A stretch of 64,000 bases of DNA from Pelagibacterium flavum (GCF_025854335.1 NZ_CP107716.1:3093001-3157000); one strand, 5' to 3'. Numbered from the stretch's first letter, positions 1 through 8,850 are shown. The notes: generated by a model not told the origin, from the letters alone. Numbers and translations are program-made.

Positions 1-1112
1 TCAAGGGTGCCATGGGGCAGCTCGATATGGGCAATCCCGACAGGCTGACCGTTGACGTGGGACCAGTGATCACCGCTGAAGCGCGCGATGGGATCAATGC
101 CCATATCGAGGAGATGCGAGGCAGGGGCCGAGCGGTGACACAGCTTGGGCTGCCAACACTGGCGCAACAGGGGACATATGTGCCCCCGACCTTGATCGAG
201 ATCAACGATATCCTTGAGCTCGGGCGCGAGGTGTTCGGGCCGGTGCTGCACGTGGTGCGGTTCCAACGCAAGAACCTCGATGCACTGATCGAAAAGATCA
301 ACGCGCTGGGATATGGGCTGACCTTTGGGCTGCATACGCGGATCGACACGACGATTGCCGAGGTCTCGTCCAAGATCGAGGTCGGCAACATCTACGTCAA
401 CCGCAATCAGATCGGAGCGGTTGTGGGCGTGCAGCCATTTGGCGGGCACGGGCTGTCGGGTACGGGCCCCAAGGCCGGCGGGCCCCTTTATCTAAGGAGA
501 CTGGTGCGGACGACCAGTCAGACGGTCTGGGGGTTGCCGGCGCGACAGGCCGGTCCGACGCTGGTGACACTGGCCGAATGGCTGCGCGAAAACAGCCGGA
601 ACGACCTTGCCGAGGTGACGCTGAACTATGCCAGCCACCCGGCCATCAACGCCTTTTCCGAACTCGACGGACCGGTGGGTGAGCGGAACACCTATCTGAC
701 CAAACCCAAGGGCAAAATCCTGCTCAGCGCCAAGACCTTGACCGGGCTTGTTCATGGGCTGGCCGCGGGGCTGGCCGCAGGAAATCACGTCCTGGTCAAG
801 GCGTCGGGTGATCTTGGGTCGGTAATCCGTGATTTGCCCGAGGATATCAGGCAGCGCGTTGAGGTGGTGCGGAACATCGTACCGGGCTCAGCCCGGGCGG
901 TGTTGGTCGAGGGTGATAGTGAGGCTGTCACTGCAATGGGCAAAGCCGTTGCGGAATGGGACGGCCCGATCGTGACCGTGCAGGGCGCTTCGACCGAAGC
1001 GTTGGAGAATGGCGAGGCAGTGTTTGCCATCGACCTGCTGGTCGATGAGGTCTCAACCAGCGTCAACACGGCGGCGGCCGGGGGCAATGCAAGCCTGATG
1101 GCTCTGGCTTGA
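1..1112 (+). CDS. putA: Bifunctional proline dehydrogenase / P5C dehydrogenase PutA, C-terminal part (5' end outside window)
   Basis: The reading frame is open from the first bases of the window and ends at 1112, so only the C-terminal ~370 residues are present. They contain the end of an aldehyde dehydrogenase fold: EVFGPVLHVVRF, the NIYVNRNQIGAVVGVQPFGG stretch and GLSGTGPKAGGP, all typical of the glutamate-semialdehyde (P5C) dehydrogenase half of PutA. About 200 further residues follow, as in the long PutA forms that carry an extra C-terminal ALDH-like domain. PutA oxidises proline to glutamate. A stand-alone ALDH is less likely because the extra C-terminal domain is present. The proline dehydrogenase half lies upstream and cannot be checked here. 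Confidence 0.9.
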   Translation, partial: KGAMGQLDMGNPDRLTVDVGPVITAEARDGINAHIEEMRGRGRAVTQLGLPTLAQQGTYVPPTLIEINDILELGREVFGPVLHVVRFQRKNLDALIEKINALGYGLTFGLHTRIDTTIAEVSSKIEVGNIYVNRNQIGAVVGVQPFGGHGLSGTGPKAGGPLYLRRLVRTTSQTVWGLPARQAGPTLVTLAEWLRENSRNDLAEVTLNYASHPAINAFSELDGPVGERNTYLTKPKGKILLSAKTLTGLVHGLAAGLAAGNHVLVKASGDLGSVIRDLPEDIRQRVEVVRNIVPGSARAVLVEGDSEAVTAMGKAVAEWDGPIVTVQGASTEALENGEAVFAIDLLVDEVSTSVNTAAAGGNASLMALA

Positions 1113-1138
1113 GCGCTCTTTAGGGCCCAATGCCAACC

Positions 1139-1165
1139 GACCTCTCCCTTGGTAAGGGAGAGGTC
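1139..1165. terminator. Perfect hairpin between the convergent putA and pyrC ends
   Basis: A 12-bp perfect stem (GACCTCTCCCTT / AAGGGAGAGGTC) closes a 3-nt GGT loop between the stop codons of putA and pyrC. There is no T-tract on either side, so it would be a weak intrinsic terminator. It may act as a bidirectional transcript end or 3' stabiliser. Confidence 0.5.
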
Positions 1166-1172
1166 AAGTACC

Positions 1173-2510
1173 TCAATGCTCTGGGCGAAGCGTTTCCATA
1201 AAGCGGATGGGCTGACCCTGGGCGGGTGTGACCAGTTCGCCATCCCACATCACGGTGTTGCCGCGGATGATGGTGCCGACCGGCCAGCCCTTGACCGAAA
1301 CGCCATCATAGGGCGTCCAGCCAGCTTTTGAAGCGACCCAATCATTGGTGATGGTTTGGGTGCGGTTCATATCGACGATGGTGAGATCGGCGTCGTAGCC
1401 CACCGCCACCCTGCCCTTGCAGGCGAGGTTGAACAGCCGGTTGGGGCCGTGGCTGGTCATATCGACGAAGCGCTGCAGGCTGAGGCGTCCGGCGTTGACG
1501 TGATCGAGCATGATGGGCACGAGGGTTTGAACGCCGGTCATTCCCGATGGTGACGACGGATAGGGCTTTTCCTTTTCCTCGCGCGTATGGGGCGCGTGAT
1601 CGGAACCGAGAATATCCGCAACACCGTTGGCAACGCCCAGCCAGATGCCTTCGCGATGCTCGGCGTCACGGACCGGCGGGTTCATCTGAGCGTAGGTTCC
1701 CAGCCGGGTGTAGGCGGTTTCGTCCAGCGTCAGATGATGCGGGGTGACTTCGACGGATGCGACGTCCTTGTGATCGGCGAGGAAGGCAATTTCCTCTTTT
1801 GTCGAAATGTGAAGGACATGAATGCGTTTGCCGGTCTTGCGCGCGATGCGCACAAGGCGTTCGGTGCATTGGAGCGCTGCTTGCGGGTCACGCCAGACAG
1901 GGTGGGAGGACGGGTCACCTTCGACGCGGAAGCCTTTCCGGTCTTCAAGCCGGTATTCGTCTTCTGAATGGAAGGCGGCGCGGCGGGAGATGGCCGAAAG
2001 GATCGCTTCGACGCCGTCATCGTCGGCGACCAGAAGCGAGCCGGTCGACGAGCCCATGAAGACCTTTACGCCAGCGCAGCCGGGCAGTCGTTCGAGTTTG
2101 GGCAATTGGGCGACGTTTTCGCGGGTACCACCGATATAGAACGCGAAATCGCAATGCATGCGATCGGTGGCGCGGGCGATCTTGTCCTCGAAGGTTTCGC
2201 GGGATGTGGTCAGCGGATTGGTGTTGGGCATTTCGAAAACGCCGGTTACTCCGCCCATCACGGCCGACAGAGAGCCGGACTGAAGGTCCTCCTTGTGGTC
2301 GAGACCAGGTTCGCGGAAATGGACCTGGGTATCGATGACACCAGGAAGGATGGTAAGGCCCGTGCAATCGACATCGTTATCGGCGGTGTCGGACAGAAGC
2401 GAGCCAATGGCAGCGATGCGCCCCTTGATGATCCCGATATCAGCGCTACCTATGCCGTCGTGATTGGCCAGCGTGCCGCCTCTGAAAATCGTATCGAAGT
2501 GGCGACTCAT
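1173..2510 (-). CDS. pyrC: Dihydroorotase, class I
   Basis: 445 residues of an amidohydrolase-fold enzyme that interconverts carbamoyl-aspartate and dihydroorotate in pyrimidine synthesis. Visible metal-site motifs are HFREPG near residue 64, a VTPHHLTL histidine pair in the middle, and GSDHAPH further on. This matches class I (long) dihydroorotases rather than the ~350-residue class II. The ATG at 2510 is supported by GGAGGT a few bases upstream. The gene is divergent from the YgfZ-like gene, with ~70 bp between starts. An allantoinase or hydantoinase cannot be excluded from motifs alone, and some genomes carry a non-catalytic PyrC paralogue; here the metal ligands look intact. Confidence 0.88.
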   Translation of the reverse strand: MSRHFDTIFRGGTLANHDGIGSADIGIIKGRIAAIGSLLSDTADNDVDCTGLTILPGVIDTQVHFREPGLDHKEDLQSGSLSAVMGGVTGVFEMPNTNPLTTSRETFEDKIARATDRMHCDFAFYIGGTRENVAQLPKLERLPGCAGVKVFMGSSTGSLLVADDDGVEAILSAISRRAAFHSEDEYRLEDRKGFRVEGDPSSHPVWRDPQAALQCTERLVRIARKTGKRIHVLHISTKEEIAFLADHKDVASVEVTPHHLTLDETAYTRLGTYAQMNPPVRDAEHREGIWLGVANGVADILGSDHAPHTREEKEKPYPSSPSGMTGVQTLVPIMLDHVNAGRLSLQRFVDMTSHGPNRLFNLACKGRVAVGYDADLTIVDMNRTQTITNDWVASKAGWTPYDGVSVKGWPVGTIIRGNTVMWDGELVTPAQGQPIRFMETLRPEH

Positions 2511-2582
2511 GGCATACCTCCGGCTCGGCGACTGAATGGGGCGGGTTTAACGGATGGCACAGGAACAAGGCAAGGGCAGCAT

Positions 2583-3413
2583 ATGACAATCGAAAAGCGC
2601 GCCGACCGGGTGGCCTTCAAAATTTCGGGGCCGGATGCGACCCATCTCCTCCATGATGTCCTGACACCTCCGGTGCTCGAGGATGGCACGGCACGCTGGT
2701 TCGCGCTCCTGGCACCGCAGGGCAAGTTGCTCGCCGAGGGGCTAATCGGGTGGGCTGATGGCGCTCACTGGCTCGATGTGCCGGCTTCGGTGGCAGAGAA
2801 TTTCTTCAAGCGCATGAAGATGTATCGGCTGCGGGCCAAAATGGACATCGAAGTTCTGGCCGAGACCCATGCGGTCGGGTGGTCGGCTGAGGCGCCCCAG
2901 ATTGGGATCGTCCATCGCGATGGGCGCCACGAAGGACTGGGATATCGCGTAATTGCCCCTCTGGCCGAGTCTGACGATTGGGTCGAAGGTACCGGCCAAG
3001 CTAAGGCACGCATTGTGGCGGGTATTGCCGAGATGGGACCGGACTTTCCAACCGAGGACGCTTTTCCGCACGATATCGGTATGGATCATCTGGGCGGGGT
3101 CGATTTCAAAAAGGGCTGCTATGTGGGCCAGGAGGTGGTGTCGCGTATGCAGCATCGCGGTACGGCGCGGCGGCGGCCGGTGATCGTGTCGGACATTTCG
3201 GCGGGTGAGCGCGGCGATGCGGTGATGATAGGAGGCAAGAACGTCGGCACGATCGGCAGCGTTGTCGATGGCAGGGCTGTCGGTATTGCGCGGATCGACA
3301 AGATTACCGATGGCGAGGGAGCAAGCGTTGCCGGCGCACCTGTCTCGCTTGCCCTGCCCGAATGGGCGCGCTACGGTTTTGCAGCGCCGGGCGGCGATTC
3401 CGAAGACGATTAG
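2583..3413 (+). CDS. ygfZ: YgfZ/GcvT-like folate-binding protein (tRNA modification / Fe-S repair)
   Basis: 276 residues with the family signature KGCYVGQEVVSRMQHRG at about residues 178-194; the Cys lies in the K-G-C-Y-x-G-Q-E core that defines YgfZ. The family is related to the aminomethyltransferase GcvT and supports tetrahydrofolate-dependent maintenance of certain Fe-S enzymes, including MiaB. The frame is open far upstream, opposite pyrC, but that part is a shadow of pyrC. The ATG at 2583 gives the normal family length and a sensible N-terminus (MTIEKRADR). Its TAG stop is the first three bases of an intergenic palindromic repeat. Confidence 0.88.
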   Translation: MTIEKRADRVAFKISGPDATHLLHDVLTPPVLEDGTARWFALLAPQGKLLAEGLIGWADGAHWLDVPASVAENFFKRMKMYRLRAKMDIEVLAETHAVGWSAEAPQIGIVHRDGRHEGLGYRVIAPLAESDDWVEGTGQAKARIVAGIAEMGPDFPTEDAFPHDIGMDHLGGVDFKKGCYVGQEVVSRMQHRGTARRRPVIVSDISAGERGDAVMIGGKNVGTIGSVVDGRAVGIARIDKITDGEGASVAGAPVSLALPEWARYGFAAPGGDSEDD

Positions 3414-3512
3414 ATCACTTCACCGTTTCGTGGAAACGATGAAGCGATCTAGTCCTTGTTTAATCGCGCTTCCGAACCGGATAAGTGCATTCCACTTATC
3501 CTGGAAGCACTC
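3411..3512 (+). repeat. Two-module palindromic intergenic repeat, copy A (complete form)
   Basis: Module 1 (3411-3452) is an imperfect palindrome: 18 bases of arm on each side of a TGG loop, with two mismatches. A spacer containing CTTGTTTAATC follows. Module 2 (3466-3512) has the form GCGCTTCCGAACCG, then a short palindrome (GGATAAGTG / CACTTATCC), then TGGAAGCACTC. The outer GCGCTTCC and GGAAGCAC segments also pair. The order stem, TTGTTT-ATCGC spacer, second stem resembles the mosaic intergenic elements (RIME type) known from rhizobia. Only this copy has both modules clearly. It lies between two co-oriented genes. Confidence 0.8.
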
Positions 3513-3534
3513 TTGAAAGGCAGGACCGAGGGCA

Positions 3535-4137
3535 ATGGCACGCGCACAATCCCGCGCCTGGCAGCGCATGCTTTCGGGGCGTCGCCTCGATCTTTTGGAC
3601 CCTTCCCCCATCGATGTGGAACTATCCGACATTGCGCACGGGCTGGCGCGCGTGGCGCGGTGGAACGGGCAGACCAAGGGCGATTACGCATTTTCGGTGG
3701 CTCAGCATTCGGTGCTGGTGCTCGAGATCGCTTCGGCCATGGATCCAGAGATCGATGACAAGGGGCGGCTCTATGCCCTGCTCCATGACGCGCCCGAATA
3801 TGTGATGGGCGATATCATCTCCCCTTTCAAGGCTGCCATGGGCGGCAATTATCGCGAGGTGGAGGCGCGCCTGCTTGGGGCTATCCATGTCCGGTTCGGC
3901 TTGCCAGCCATCGCGCCGGCGGCCCTGACAAAGCTGATCAAGCGGGCTGATCGGGAGGCGGCGTTCTTCGAGGCGGTCAATCTGGCCGGCTTTGCCCCCG
4001 ACGAAGCACGGAAGTTCTTTGGAGAACCGACACTTGCAGGGTTCGATCTTCCGGGCTTTGAGCGGCTGATCCGGCCATGGCCGACCCAACAGGCCCACGA
4101 CCATTTCGTGGATGTGTTCGAGAGCCTGGGCACTTAA
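3535..4137 (+). CDS. HD-domain phosphohydrolase (YfbR-like)
   Basis: 200 residues with a conserved HD core: QHSVLV near residue 60 supplies the first histidine, and ALLHDAPEYVMGDI near residue 82 carries the HD pair. A later RADREAA supplies a probable metal aspartate. This pattern matches small HD hydrolases related to YfbR, which remove phosphate from deoxynucleoside monophosphates; the exact substrate cannot be read from sequence. The ATG at 3535 follows GGACCGAGGGC. It is co-oriented with the YgfZ gene but separated from it by a 120-bp repeat-bearing gap, so co-transcription is uncertain. Confidence 0.8.
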   Translation: MARAQSRAWQRMLSGRRLDLLDPSPIDVELSDIAHGLARVARWNGQTKGDYAFSVAQHSVLVLEIASAMDPEIDDKGRLYALLHDAPEYVMGDIISPFKAAMGGNYREVEARLLGAIHVRFGLPAIAPAALTKLIKRADREAAFFEAVNLAGFAPDEARKFFGEPTLAGFDLPGFERLIRPWPTQQAHDHFVDVFESLGT

Positions 4138-4276
4138 GCCCAAATGCGCCTAACTCTCTGTAATCGCTAAAATTTTATTCTCATTTTACCTATTAACCCT
4201 TTAGTGCATGAGGCTTTGCGTTAACGGATCGGAAAGGTTGATAAAGCGTTAAGACGCCGTAACCGGAGAGACGTTC

Positions 4277-4831
4277 ATGCGCTTTGACCGATCCCACAAC
4301 CGCCCCCGCAGGAGCATCGCGCTACGCTATCGGGCCGGCGTTGCGGCTGCCCTGTTTCTGGCCGGAATTTTCGGAGCCGGGCTGGCCACAGTATCGCCGG
4401 CACGCGCCGACGGGCTGGTCAGCCACGAGCCGCCCCCACTGACTACGCTGGTGAAGTTCTACGACCGGCAATACGAAATCGCTTATGCGGATCAGGTTTC
4501 GCTGGAGCCAATTTCGTCGTCCATCGTGCGCAAGGTGGGTTATGGGCATGTGCGCGACGTCAATATCGCGACGACCACAAGCGGCACCTATTCGAGCGAC
4601 GGACTGGTTTCGCCGCATGTGCTTTATCCGGGGATAGAGGTAAACCGGGTTTACGACGAACCCCGACACTACCACGGCTATAGCCTTTGGCCCCAGGGAT
4701 CGAGCTTCATGATCCTGTCGGTTGGCCGCAATCCGGTCAGCGGAAATGTGGTGGTCAACAACGTTTCGGACCGGGGGGTGCGTTCGTGCTCGGCCAGCGG
4801 GTCGTTTGTTTCCTGCTACCGGACGTATTAG
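4277..4831 (+). CDS. Secreted protein of unknown function
   Basis: 184 residues. The N-terminus has a basic stretch (MRFDRSHNRPRRS) followed by a hydrophobic run and SPARADG, which reads as a Sec signal peptide with AxA cleavage near residue 44. The mature part is about 140 residues, with two cysteines at the C-terminus (RSCSASGSFVSCYRTY) that could form a disulfide. No family is recognised. It stands alone, with 139 bp upstream that contain TTAACCC and two GCGTTAA half-sites but no clear paired box. A conserved alphaproteobacterial periplasmic protein is likely. Confidence 0.6.
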   Translation: MRFDRSHNRPRRSIALRYRAGVAAALFLAGIFGAGLATVSPARADGLVSHEPPPLTTLVKFYDRQYEIAYADQVSLEPISSSIVRKVGYGHVRDVNIATTTSGTYSSDGLVSPHVLYPGIEVNRVYDEPRHYHGYSLWPQGSSFMILSVGRNPVSGNVVVNNVSDRGVRSCSASGSFVSCYRTY

Positions 4832-4842
4832 GCTGATTTTGT

Positions 4843-4893
4843 AGCGTTATCCGAACCGGACAACCGGTTCCCCACTTGGTCTGGAAACGCTCT
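4843..4893 (+). repeat. Palindromic intergenic repeat, copy B (diverged)
   Basis: The sequence AGCGTTATCCGAACCGG is followed by ...CTTGGTCTGGAAACGCTCT. It keeps the CCGAACCG and CTGGAA cores and the outer AGCGTT / AACGCT pairing of the family, with a different inner stem (ACCGG/CCGGT). It lies between the convergent 3' ends of the secreted protein and the cell-wall hydrolase. Confidence 0.65.
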
Positions 4894-4895
4894 GG

Positions 4896-5930
4896 TTAGC
4901 CAAACCGCCAGCCCGGCTTGAACCTGTAAAAGACGTGCAATCCGACCTGGGCCAGCTTGTCCATGTTGCGCGCCCATGCCGGGCGGACATAGGTCGCGTG
5001 GTAGTGTGTCGCGTCGGCGACCTCGGTCAGATAGATTTCCTCGTTGAGCACTTCCTGGGTGATGGACTGCGCGAGATCCCAGGCCGCCACTTCCGAAGTG
5101 CGGTTGACGTTGGTCTTGCCATCGCATGCAAATGAGAACTGGCATGCATTGCGGCGATGCTGGTTCTGATAGACCACTCCACAGATGGTGTCGGGATAGT
5201 TGGGGTGAGCCACGCGATTCATGATGACCTGGGCGACGGCGACCTGGCCGCGATAGCTTTCGCCGCGCGCCTCAAAATAGATGCCCGTCGCCATGCACCA
5301 CTGTTCACGCTCGGAATAGGTGTGGCTGACGGTGAACTCGGTGGCCGGGGTATTGGCGCGGCCATAGGCCAGCGTTTCGGGAACGCCGACCGGGCTCGGG
5401 ATATTGGGGTCCCGATCCGCCTGTTCGGAAATAGCGTCGATGGCGGCCAGACCAGATGAGTTGACCATGTCGGGATCGATCGAGGCGACGGAAATGCGTG
5501 GCCCCTCGCTCTCAACCTCATCACCCTCGGCAACCATAACGCCCGATTGCTGGGTGGTGTAGGGATCACCAGCGGAACGGGCCGATGCAATCGAGAGCCG
5601 CACCGCATCAAAGGCCTGGGAAAAGGCAACAAGATTGACCTCGGGACGCGCCCTGTCGGTCTTGTCGGTTCTGTTGGGGCCCGAGAACATCGCGGACTGG
5701 AAAAGCGGAGCCACCGTGCCGGAGATGACGGGCTGGTCGCCCTCGAAATCGAGAGACGCCATCGGGGTTGGGGGAAGTTCGGTTGCGGGATCGACGGCGC
5801 GGAAGCCACCGGTCCCGGGGACCGCAAAGCCATAAGCAACGACACTGAGCGTCAGTGCCCCTAGAGCTTTCAAAACTTTTCGCGAGGCACGCGCCGGGTT
5901 GGCACGCACCGGGGAGATCCCATACGCCAT
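4896..5930 (-). CDS. Cell-wall hydrolase, SleB/CwlJ type
   Basis: 344 residues. An N-terminal hydrophobic segment (residues ~18-38) acts as a signal or anchor. A long, low-complexity linker follows to about residue 205. The C-terminal ~135 residues form the SleB/CwlJ hydrolase domain: MATGIYFEARGES with the conserved glutamates, QVAVAQVIMNRV, then CGVVYQ...CQFSFACDG and HYHATYVRPAWA. In Gram-negatives these are periplasmic peptidoglycan lytic enzymes. The next gene upstream on this strand is the PPDK-like gene, 322 bp away. Confidence 0.85.
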   Translation of the reverse strand: MAYGISPVRANPARASRKVLKALGALTLSVVAYGFAVPGTGGFRAVDPATELPPTPMASLDFEGDQPVISGTVAPLFQSAMFSGPNRTDKTDRARPEVNLVAFSQAFDAVRLSIASARSAGDPYTTQQSGVMVAEGDEVESEGPRISVASIDPDMVNSSGLAAIDAISEQADRDPNIPSPVGVPETLAYGRANTPATEFTVSHTYSEREQWCMATGIYFEARGESYRGQVAVAQVIMNRVAHPNYPDTICGVVYQNQHRRNACQFSFACDGKTNVNRTSEVAAWDLAQSITQEVLNEEIYLTEVADATHYHATYVRPAWARNMDKLAQVGLHVFYRFKPGWRFG

Positions 5931-6252
5931 ACTAACGCTTTTCTACGCCACAACACTGACCCGCCGGCCTTACGTCCCGGCCTCGTCGCGCTTCCGAACC
6001 GCAAAAGTGGAAACCACTTTTGCTGGAAGCACTCCCAGCCGAGCACCGGAACCCGTGATGAAAAATACGCCATCGTTCCGGTGTCGATCCGACCGGTCTG
6101 GCATGCGATGCACAAGTGCAACACCAAGCCGATCAAATGCCGACAATCCCGATGATCGTTGATTAGGGTTATGAAGGTGTAAACACGGGTAAATTGGCAC
6201 GGAAAAGTTCAGATTGCGGCAACGCCAAGGCATTATCAGGAAGCTTCGATGG
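5931..6252. other. 322-bp intergenic region upstream of the cell-wall hydrolase
   Basis: No coding frame is convincing here. It contains palindromic repeat copy C (5988-6034) and a perfect 9-bp inverted repeat CACCGGAAC (6044-6052) / GTTCCGGTG (6075-6083) with a 22-bp gap, which could be a long-loop hairpin or a regulator site for the cell-wall hydrolase. No T-tract terminator for the PPDK-like gene is seen. Confidence 0.6.
5988..6034 (+). repeat. Palindromic intergenic repeat, copy C (consensus-like)
   Basis: GCGCTTCCGAACCGCAAAAG, then TGGAAACCACTTTTGCTGGA and AGCACTC. Inner stem GCAAAAGTGG / CCACTTTTGC, outer pairing GCTTCC / GGAAGC. This is the clearest single copy of module 2 and serves as the family reference. 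Confidence 0.8.
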
Positions 6253-8577
6253 TTAACTGGCGTTGTCCGACTGTGCCAGAACCATACGCGCCACCGGCAC
6301 GCGATAGGGCGAGCAGCTGACATAATCGATGTCCAGCCCGGAAAAAAACCGCAGCGAATTGGTTTCGCCGGCGTGTTCGCCGCAGATGCCGACCTTCAAA
6401 TGCGGATTGACCGCCCTGCCCCGCTCGATGGCGATGCGGATCAATTCGCCCACGCCGCGCTGATCGATGGTGACGAACGGGTCGACATCATAGAGCCCCC
6501 GGCGATGATATGTCGCGAGAAAGGCCGGCGCGTCATCGCGGGAGATGCCATAGGTCGTCTGGGTGAGGTCGTTGGTGCCAAAGGAAATGAAATCGACTTC
6601 TTTGGCGATGTCTCCCGCCCTCAGGCATGCGCGGGGCAATTCGATCATGGTGCCGAACGCCAGATTGGCACCGCGCTGGAAGACCGGCGCATTGCCCACG
6701 ATATCCATGATGCGAGATTTGACCCAGGCGACCTCCCGGGCCGATGTGACGAAGGGCACCATGATCTCAAGATTGACCGGCAGATCCTGATTGTCCATGG
6801 CCGCTTCGACGCCGGCCACCAGGGCCCGCACCTGCATGGCAAGAATTTCGGGATAGGTGATGACCAGCCGCACACCGCGATGGCCGAGCATGGGATTGAC
6901 CTCATCGAGGCGCTGCAAACGCGCCTTGAGCGCCTTGAGCGAGAGGCCCAACGCCTCGGCGGTATCTTCGATATCGTCTTCGCTGCGCGGCAGAAATTCG
7001 TGCAGGGGCGGATCGAAGAGGCGCACGTTGACGGGCTTGTTCTGCATTGTCTGGAACAGTGCGGCGTAATCGGCCGCCTGATAATCGACCAGTCCCTCAA
7101 GGGCAGTGGCGCGATCCTGCTCGTTTTCAGACAGGATCAGGCGGCGGAGAGCCCGCATGCGCTCGCCGGAAAAAAACATGTGTTCGGAACGCGCCAGCCC
7201 GATTCCTTCGGCACCGAAGCTCAGGGCCGTCCGGGCGGCCTCTATGGTTTCGGCATTTGTCCTGACGGCAATCGTGCGGCTGTCGTCAGCCCAGTCCAAT
7301 AGCCGCGAAAGCGCCCCGCCGATATGGGGACGGGAAAGCGGTAAAGCGCCTTCGTAAATCGCGCCCTCGGACCCATCGATGGTGATGCGCTGGCCGGTCG
7401 TGAACGTCTGATCGCCGATCTTGCAGGTGCCGTTTTCGGCATCGATCTGCAAGATCCGCAGGCCGGCAACACAAGGCTTTCCGGTTATTCGGGCCACGAC
7501 AGCGGCGTGGCTGGTCATTCCGCCCCGAGCGGTGACGAACCCGGTGGCGGCTTTCATGCCCTCGATATCGCCCGGGCCGGTTTCCATGACCACCAGGATG
7601 CAATGGCGCCCGCGCGCGCGGCAACGCGCGGCATCGTCGGGGGTAAAGACGATTTCCCCGCTCGCGGCGCCGGGTGAAACGCCGAGGCCCGATGCAATTG
7701 CGACTGCCCGATGATCATCGGTCAGGCGCGGATGAAGCAATTGGGAGAGTTGGGTGGGATTAAAGCGCCTCACCGCTTCGGCGGGCATCCAGACCTTGGC
7801 GTCGACCCGTTCCACCGCCGCCTCGAGCTGCGCCCCGGCGCTGACCTGAACCGGCCGGGCGGAAACCAGCCGGGCGACATTGCCCTCGATCGATACAACG
7901 CAGGCCATGTGCTGGCCCGAAGCAGCGTCGATGGTTTCAATCAGCTTTGCGGTGCTTACAGGCAATTTGGGTAGCGGCTCGCCCGGCATTGCGACCGGGC
8001 CAAGTCGACCCGTCGTCGTGTTGCGCGAGAGAAAATGTTCGATCCGGCCGCTGACCGTCGCCTGGACAATGACGATCTGACTGTCACGCGCCTCGCGTTC
8101 GGCCTCGCTGGCCCAACCAGCGAGAGGTGGGCCGTAGCTGGCAAAAGCGGCATTGATGGCCTTGCCCATGGCGCGGTGCGGATCGACGGCTTCAAGTTCG
8201 TTGGCAGGCGCTGACAACCCCGTGCGCGCGGGCTGGAGGCCGGCGATATGGCGCGGGGCAGAGGTGCGAACGACCAGCTCCGGCGGCTGTTTGCCCGGTG
8301 TTACCAGCTTGAAGAGAGTGGTGACCCAGACCTTGCGCAGCGTGTCGGTCCCGGTCTTGCGCTCGGCCTGGAGCGCATCCCACGCCGTCCGGGTGATGGC
8401 GATAGTGGGTGCTACTGCGAGCCCGGCATCGGCGGCCACGTGCAGCCAGCGCGCCTTGCCGACCAGAAGACGCAATTGTGCGCGGCTCAAGGAGGGCTTT
8501 CCCTGAGCCGGGGCAATTGCGAACATCTGTTGGGAAGGCGCAACCAAGAGAAATAACCCTAACTGAATCGGTGCCAT
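6253..8577 (-). CDS. PEP-utilising enzyme, pyruvate phosphate dikinase-like, with degenerate N-terminal ATP-grasp
   Basis: 774 residues from the ATG at 8577; a second ATG at 8526 is possible. The C-terminal two thirds look like pyruvate phosphate dikinase: the swivelling phosphohistidine motif [12 protein letters not shown] with His at ~357, [31 protein letters not shown], and GICGEHAGE with the catalytic Cys. The N-terminal ~290 residues align only loosely with the ATP-binding domain ([25 protein letters not shown], and QLSQLLHP at its end). That part is about 100 residues shorter than in PPDK, and glycine-rich and RTRNGKR-type ATP contacts are missing. Members with this layout are usually annotated as putative PEP-binding proteins. 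Whether it makes PEP or pyruvate without its own ATP site is unclear. Confidence 0.75.
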   Translation of the reverse strand: MAPIQLGLFLLVAPSQQMFAIAPAQGKPSLSRAQLRLLVGKARWLHVAADAGLAVAPTIAITRTAWDALQAERKTGTDTLRKVWVTTLFKLVTPGKQPPELVVRTSAPRHIAGLQPARTGLSAPANELEAVDPHRAMGKAINAAFASYGPPLAGWASEAEREARDSQIVIVQATVSGRIEHFLSRNTTTGRLGPVAMPGEPLPKLPVSTAKLIETIDAASGQHMACVVSIEGNVARLVSARPVQVSAGAQLEAAVERVDAKVWMPAEAVRRFNPTQLSQLLHPRLTDDHRAVAIASGLGVSPGAASGEIVFTPDDAARCRARGRHCILVVMETGPGDIEGMKAATGFVTARGGMTSHAAVVARITGKPCVAGLRILQIDAENGTCKIGDQTFTTGQRITIDGSEGAIYEGALPLSRPHIGGALSRLLDWADDSRTIAVRTNAETIEAARTALSFGAEGIGLARSEHMFFSGERMRALRRLILSENEQDRATALEGLVDYQAADYAALFQTMQNKPVNVRLFDPPLHEFLPRSEDDIEDTAEALGLSLKALKARLQRLDEVNPMLGHRGVRLVITYPEILAMQVRALVAGVEAAMDNQDLPVNLEIMVPFVTSAREVAWVKSRIMDIVGNAPVFQRGANLAFGTMIELPRACLRAGDIAKEVDFISFGTNDLTQTTYGISRDDAPAFLATYHRRGLYDVDPFVTIDQRGVGELIRIAIERGRAVNPHLKVGICGEHAGETNSLRFFSGLDIDYVSCSPYRVPVARMVLAQSDNAS

Positions 8578-8629
8578 ATTGCCTGTGTGCCGGGGTTCGG
8601 GCAACAGGGGTGGGGTATTGCCATTTGTC

Positions 8630-8790
8630 GCGCTCCCGAACCGCAAAAGTCTGCAACTTTTGCTGGAAGCACCGGACCTGCCTGCTCGCGCTTCCGAACC
8701 GCAAAAGTCTGCAACTTTTGCTGGAAGCACCGGACCTGCCTGCTCGCGCTTCCGAACCGCAAAAGTCTGCAACTTTTGCTGGAAGCGCTC
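8630..8790 (+). repeat. Tandem array of three palindromic repeats, 58-bp period
   Basis: Three copies of module 2 begin at 8630, 8688 and 8746. Each has the core CGAACCGCAAAAGTCTGCAA followed by CTTTTGCTGGAAGC. The two spacers are identical (CGGACCTGCCTGCTC), so the true unit is 58 bp. The inner stem is GCAAAAGT / ACTTTTGC, slightly different from copy C. Copy 1 differs by one base in its left arm (GCTCCC) and copy 3 ends GCGCTC. The array sits between two divergent start codons (PPDK-like gene and ispH). Confidence 0.9.
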
Positions 8791-8814
8791 GTGCAAAAGC
8801 TCACAGCAAGGTGG

Positions 8815-8843
8815 CTTGACTTGGGCAGGGACAAACCGCATGT
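8815..8843 (+). promoter_or_regulatory. Possible ispH promoter
   Basis: CTTGAC (8815-8820), 17 bp, then GCATGT (8838-8843). The -35 matches the alphaproteobacterial housekeeping form; the -10 is poor. If used, the transcript would begin almost at the ispH start codon, yet a GAGG sequence lies at 8844-8847, so the match may be chance. Confidence 0.25.
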
Positions 8844-8850
8844 GAGGACC

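Noticed and set aside
1968..2582. Upstream extension of the YgfZ-like frame
   Set aside because: The extra 205 codons lie opposite pyrC and lack family similarity; the ATG at 2583 gives the conserved start.
4190..4256. CtrA box before the secreted protein at 4277
   Set aside because: TTAACCC and two GCGTTAA sites occur, but spacing does not give TTAA-N7-TTAA; only half-sites.
6214..7302. 362-codon frame on the plus strand opposite the PPDK-like gene
   Set aside because: Shadow of the real minus-strand gene; composition is not protein-like and no motif is seen. Similar shadows occur at 12312-13421, 50036-51000, 51338-52426 and 62008-63429.
8630..8790. CRISPR-like array
   Set aside because: Only three units, each with a long internal palindrome, and the two spacers are identical to each other. 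No cas genes in the window. It is a tandem palindromic repeat.
8587..8850. Upstream extension of ispH through the repeat array
   Set aside because: The repeats happen to be open in several frames (…NRKSLQLL…). The ATG at 8851 has a ribosome site and fits IspH length.
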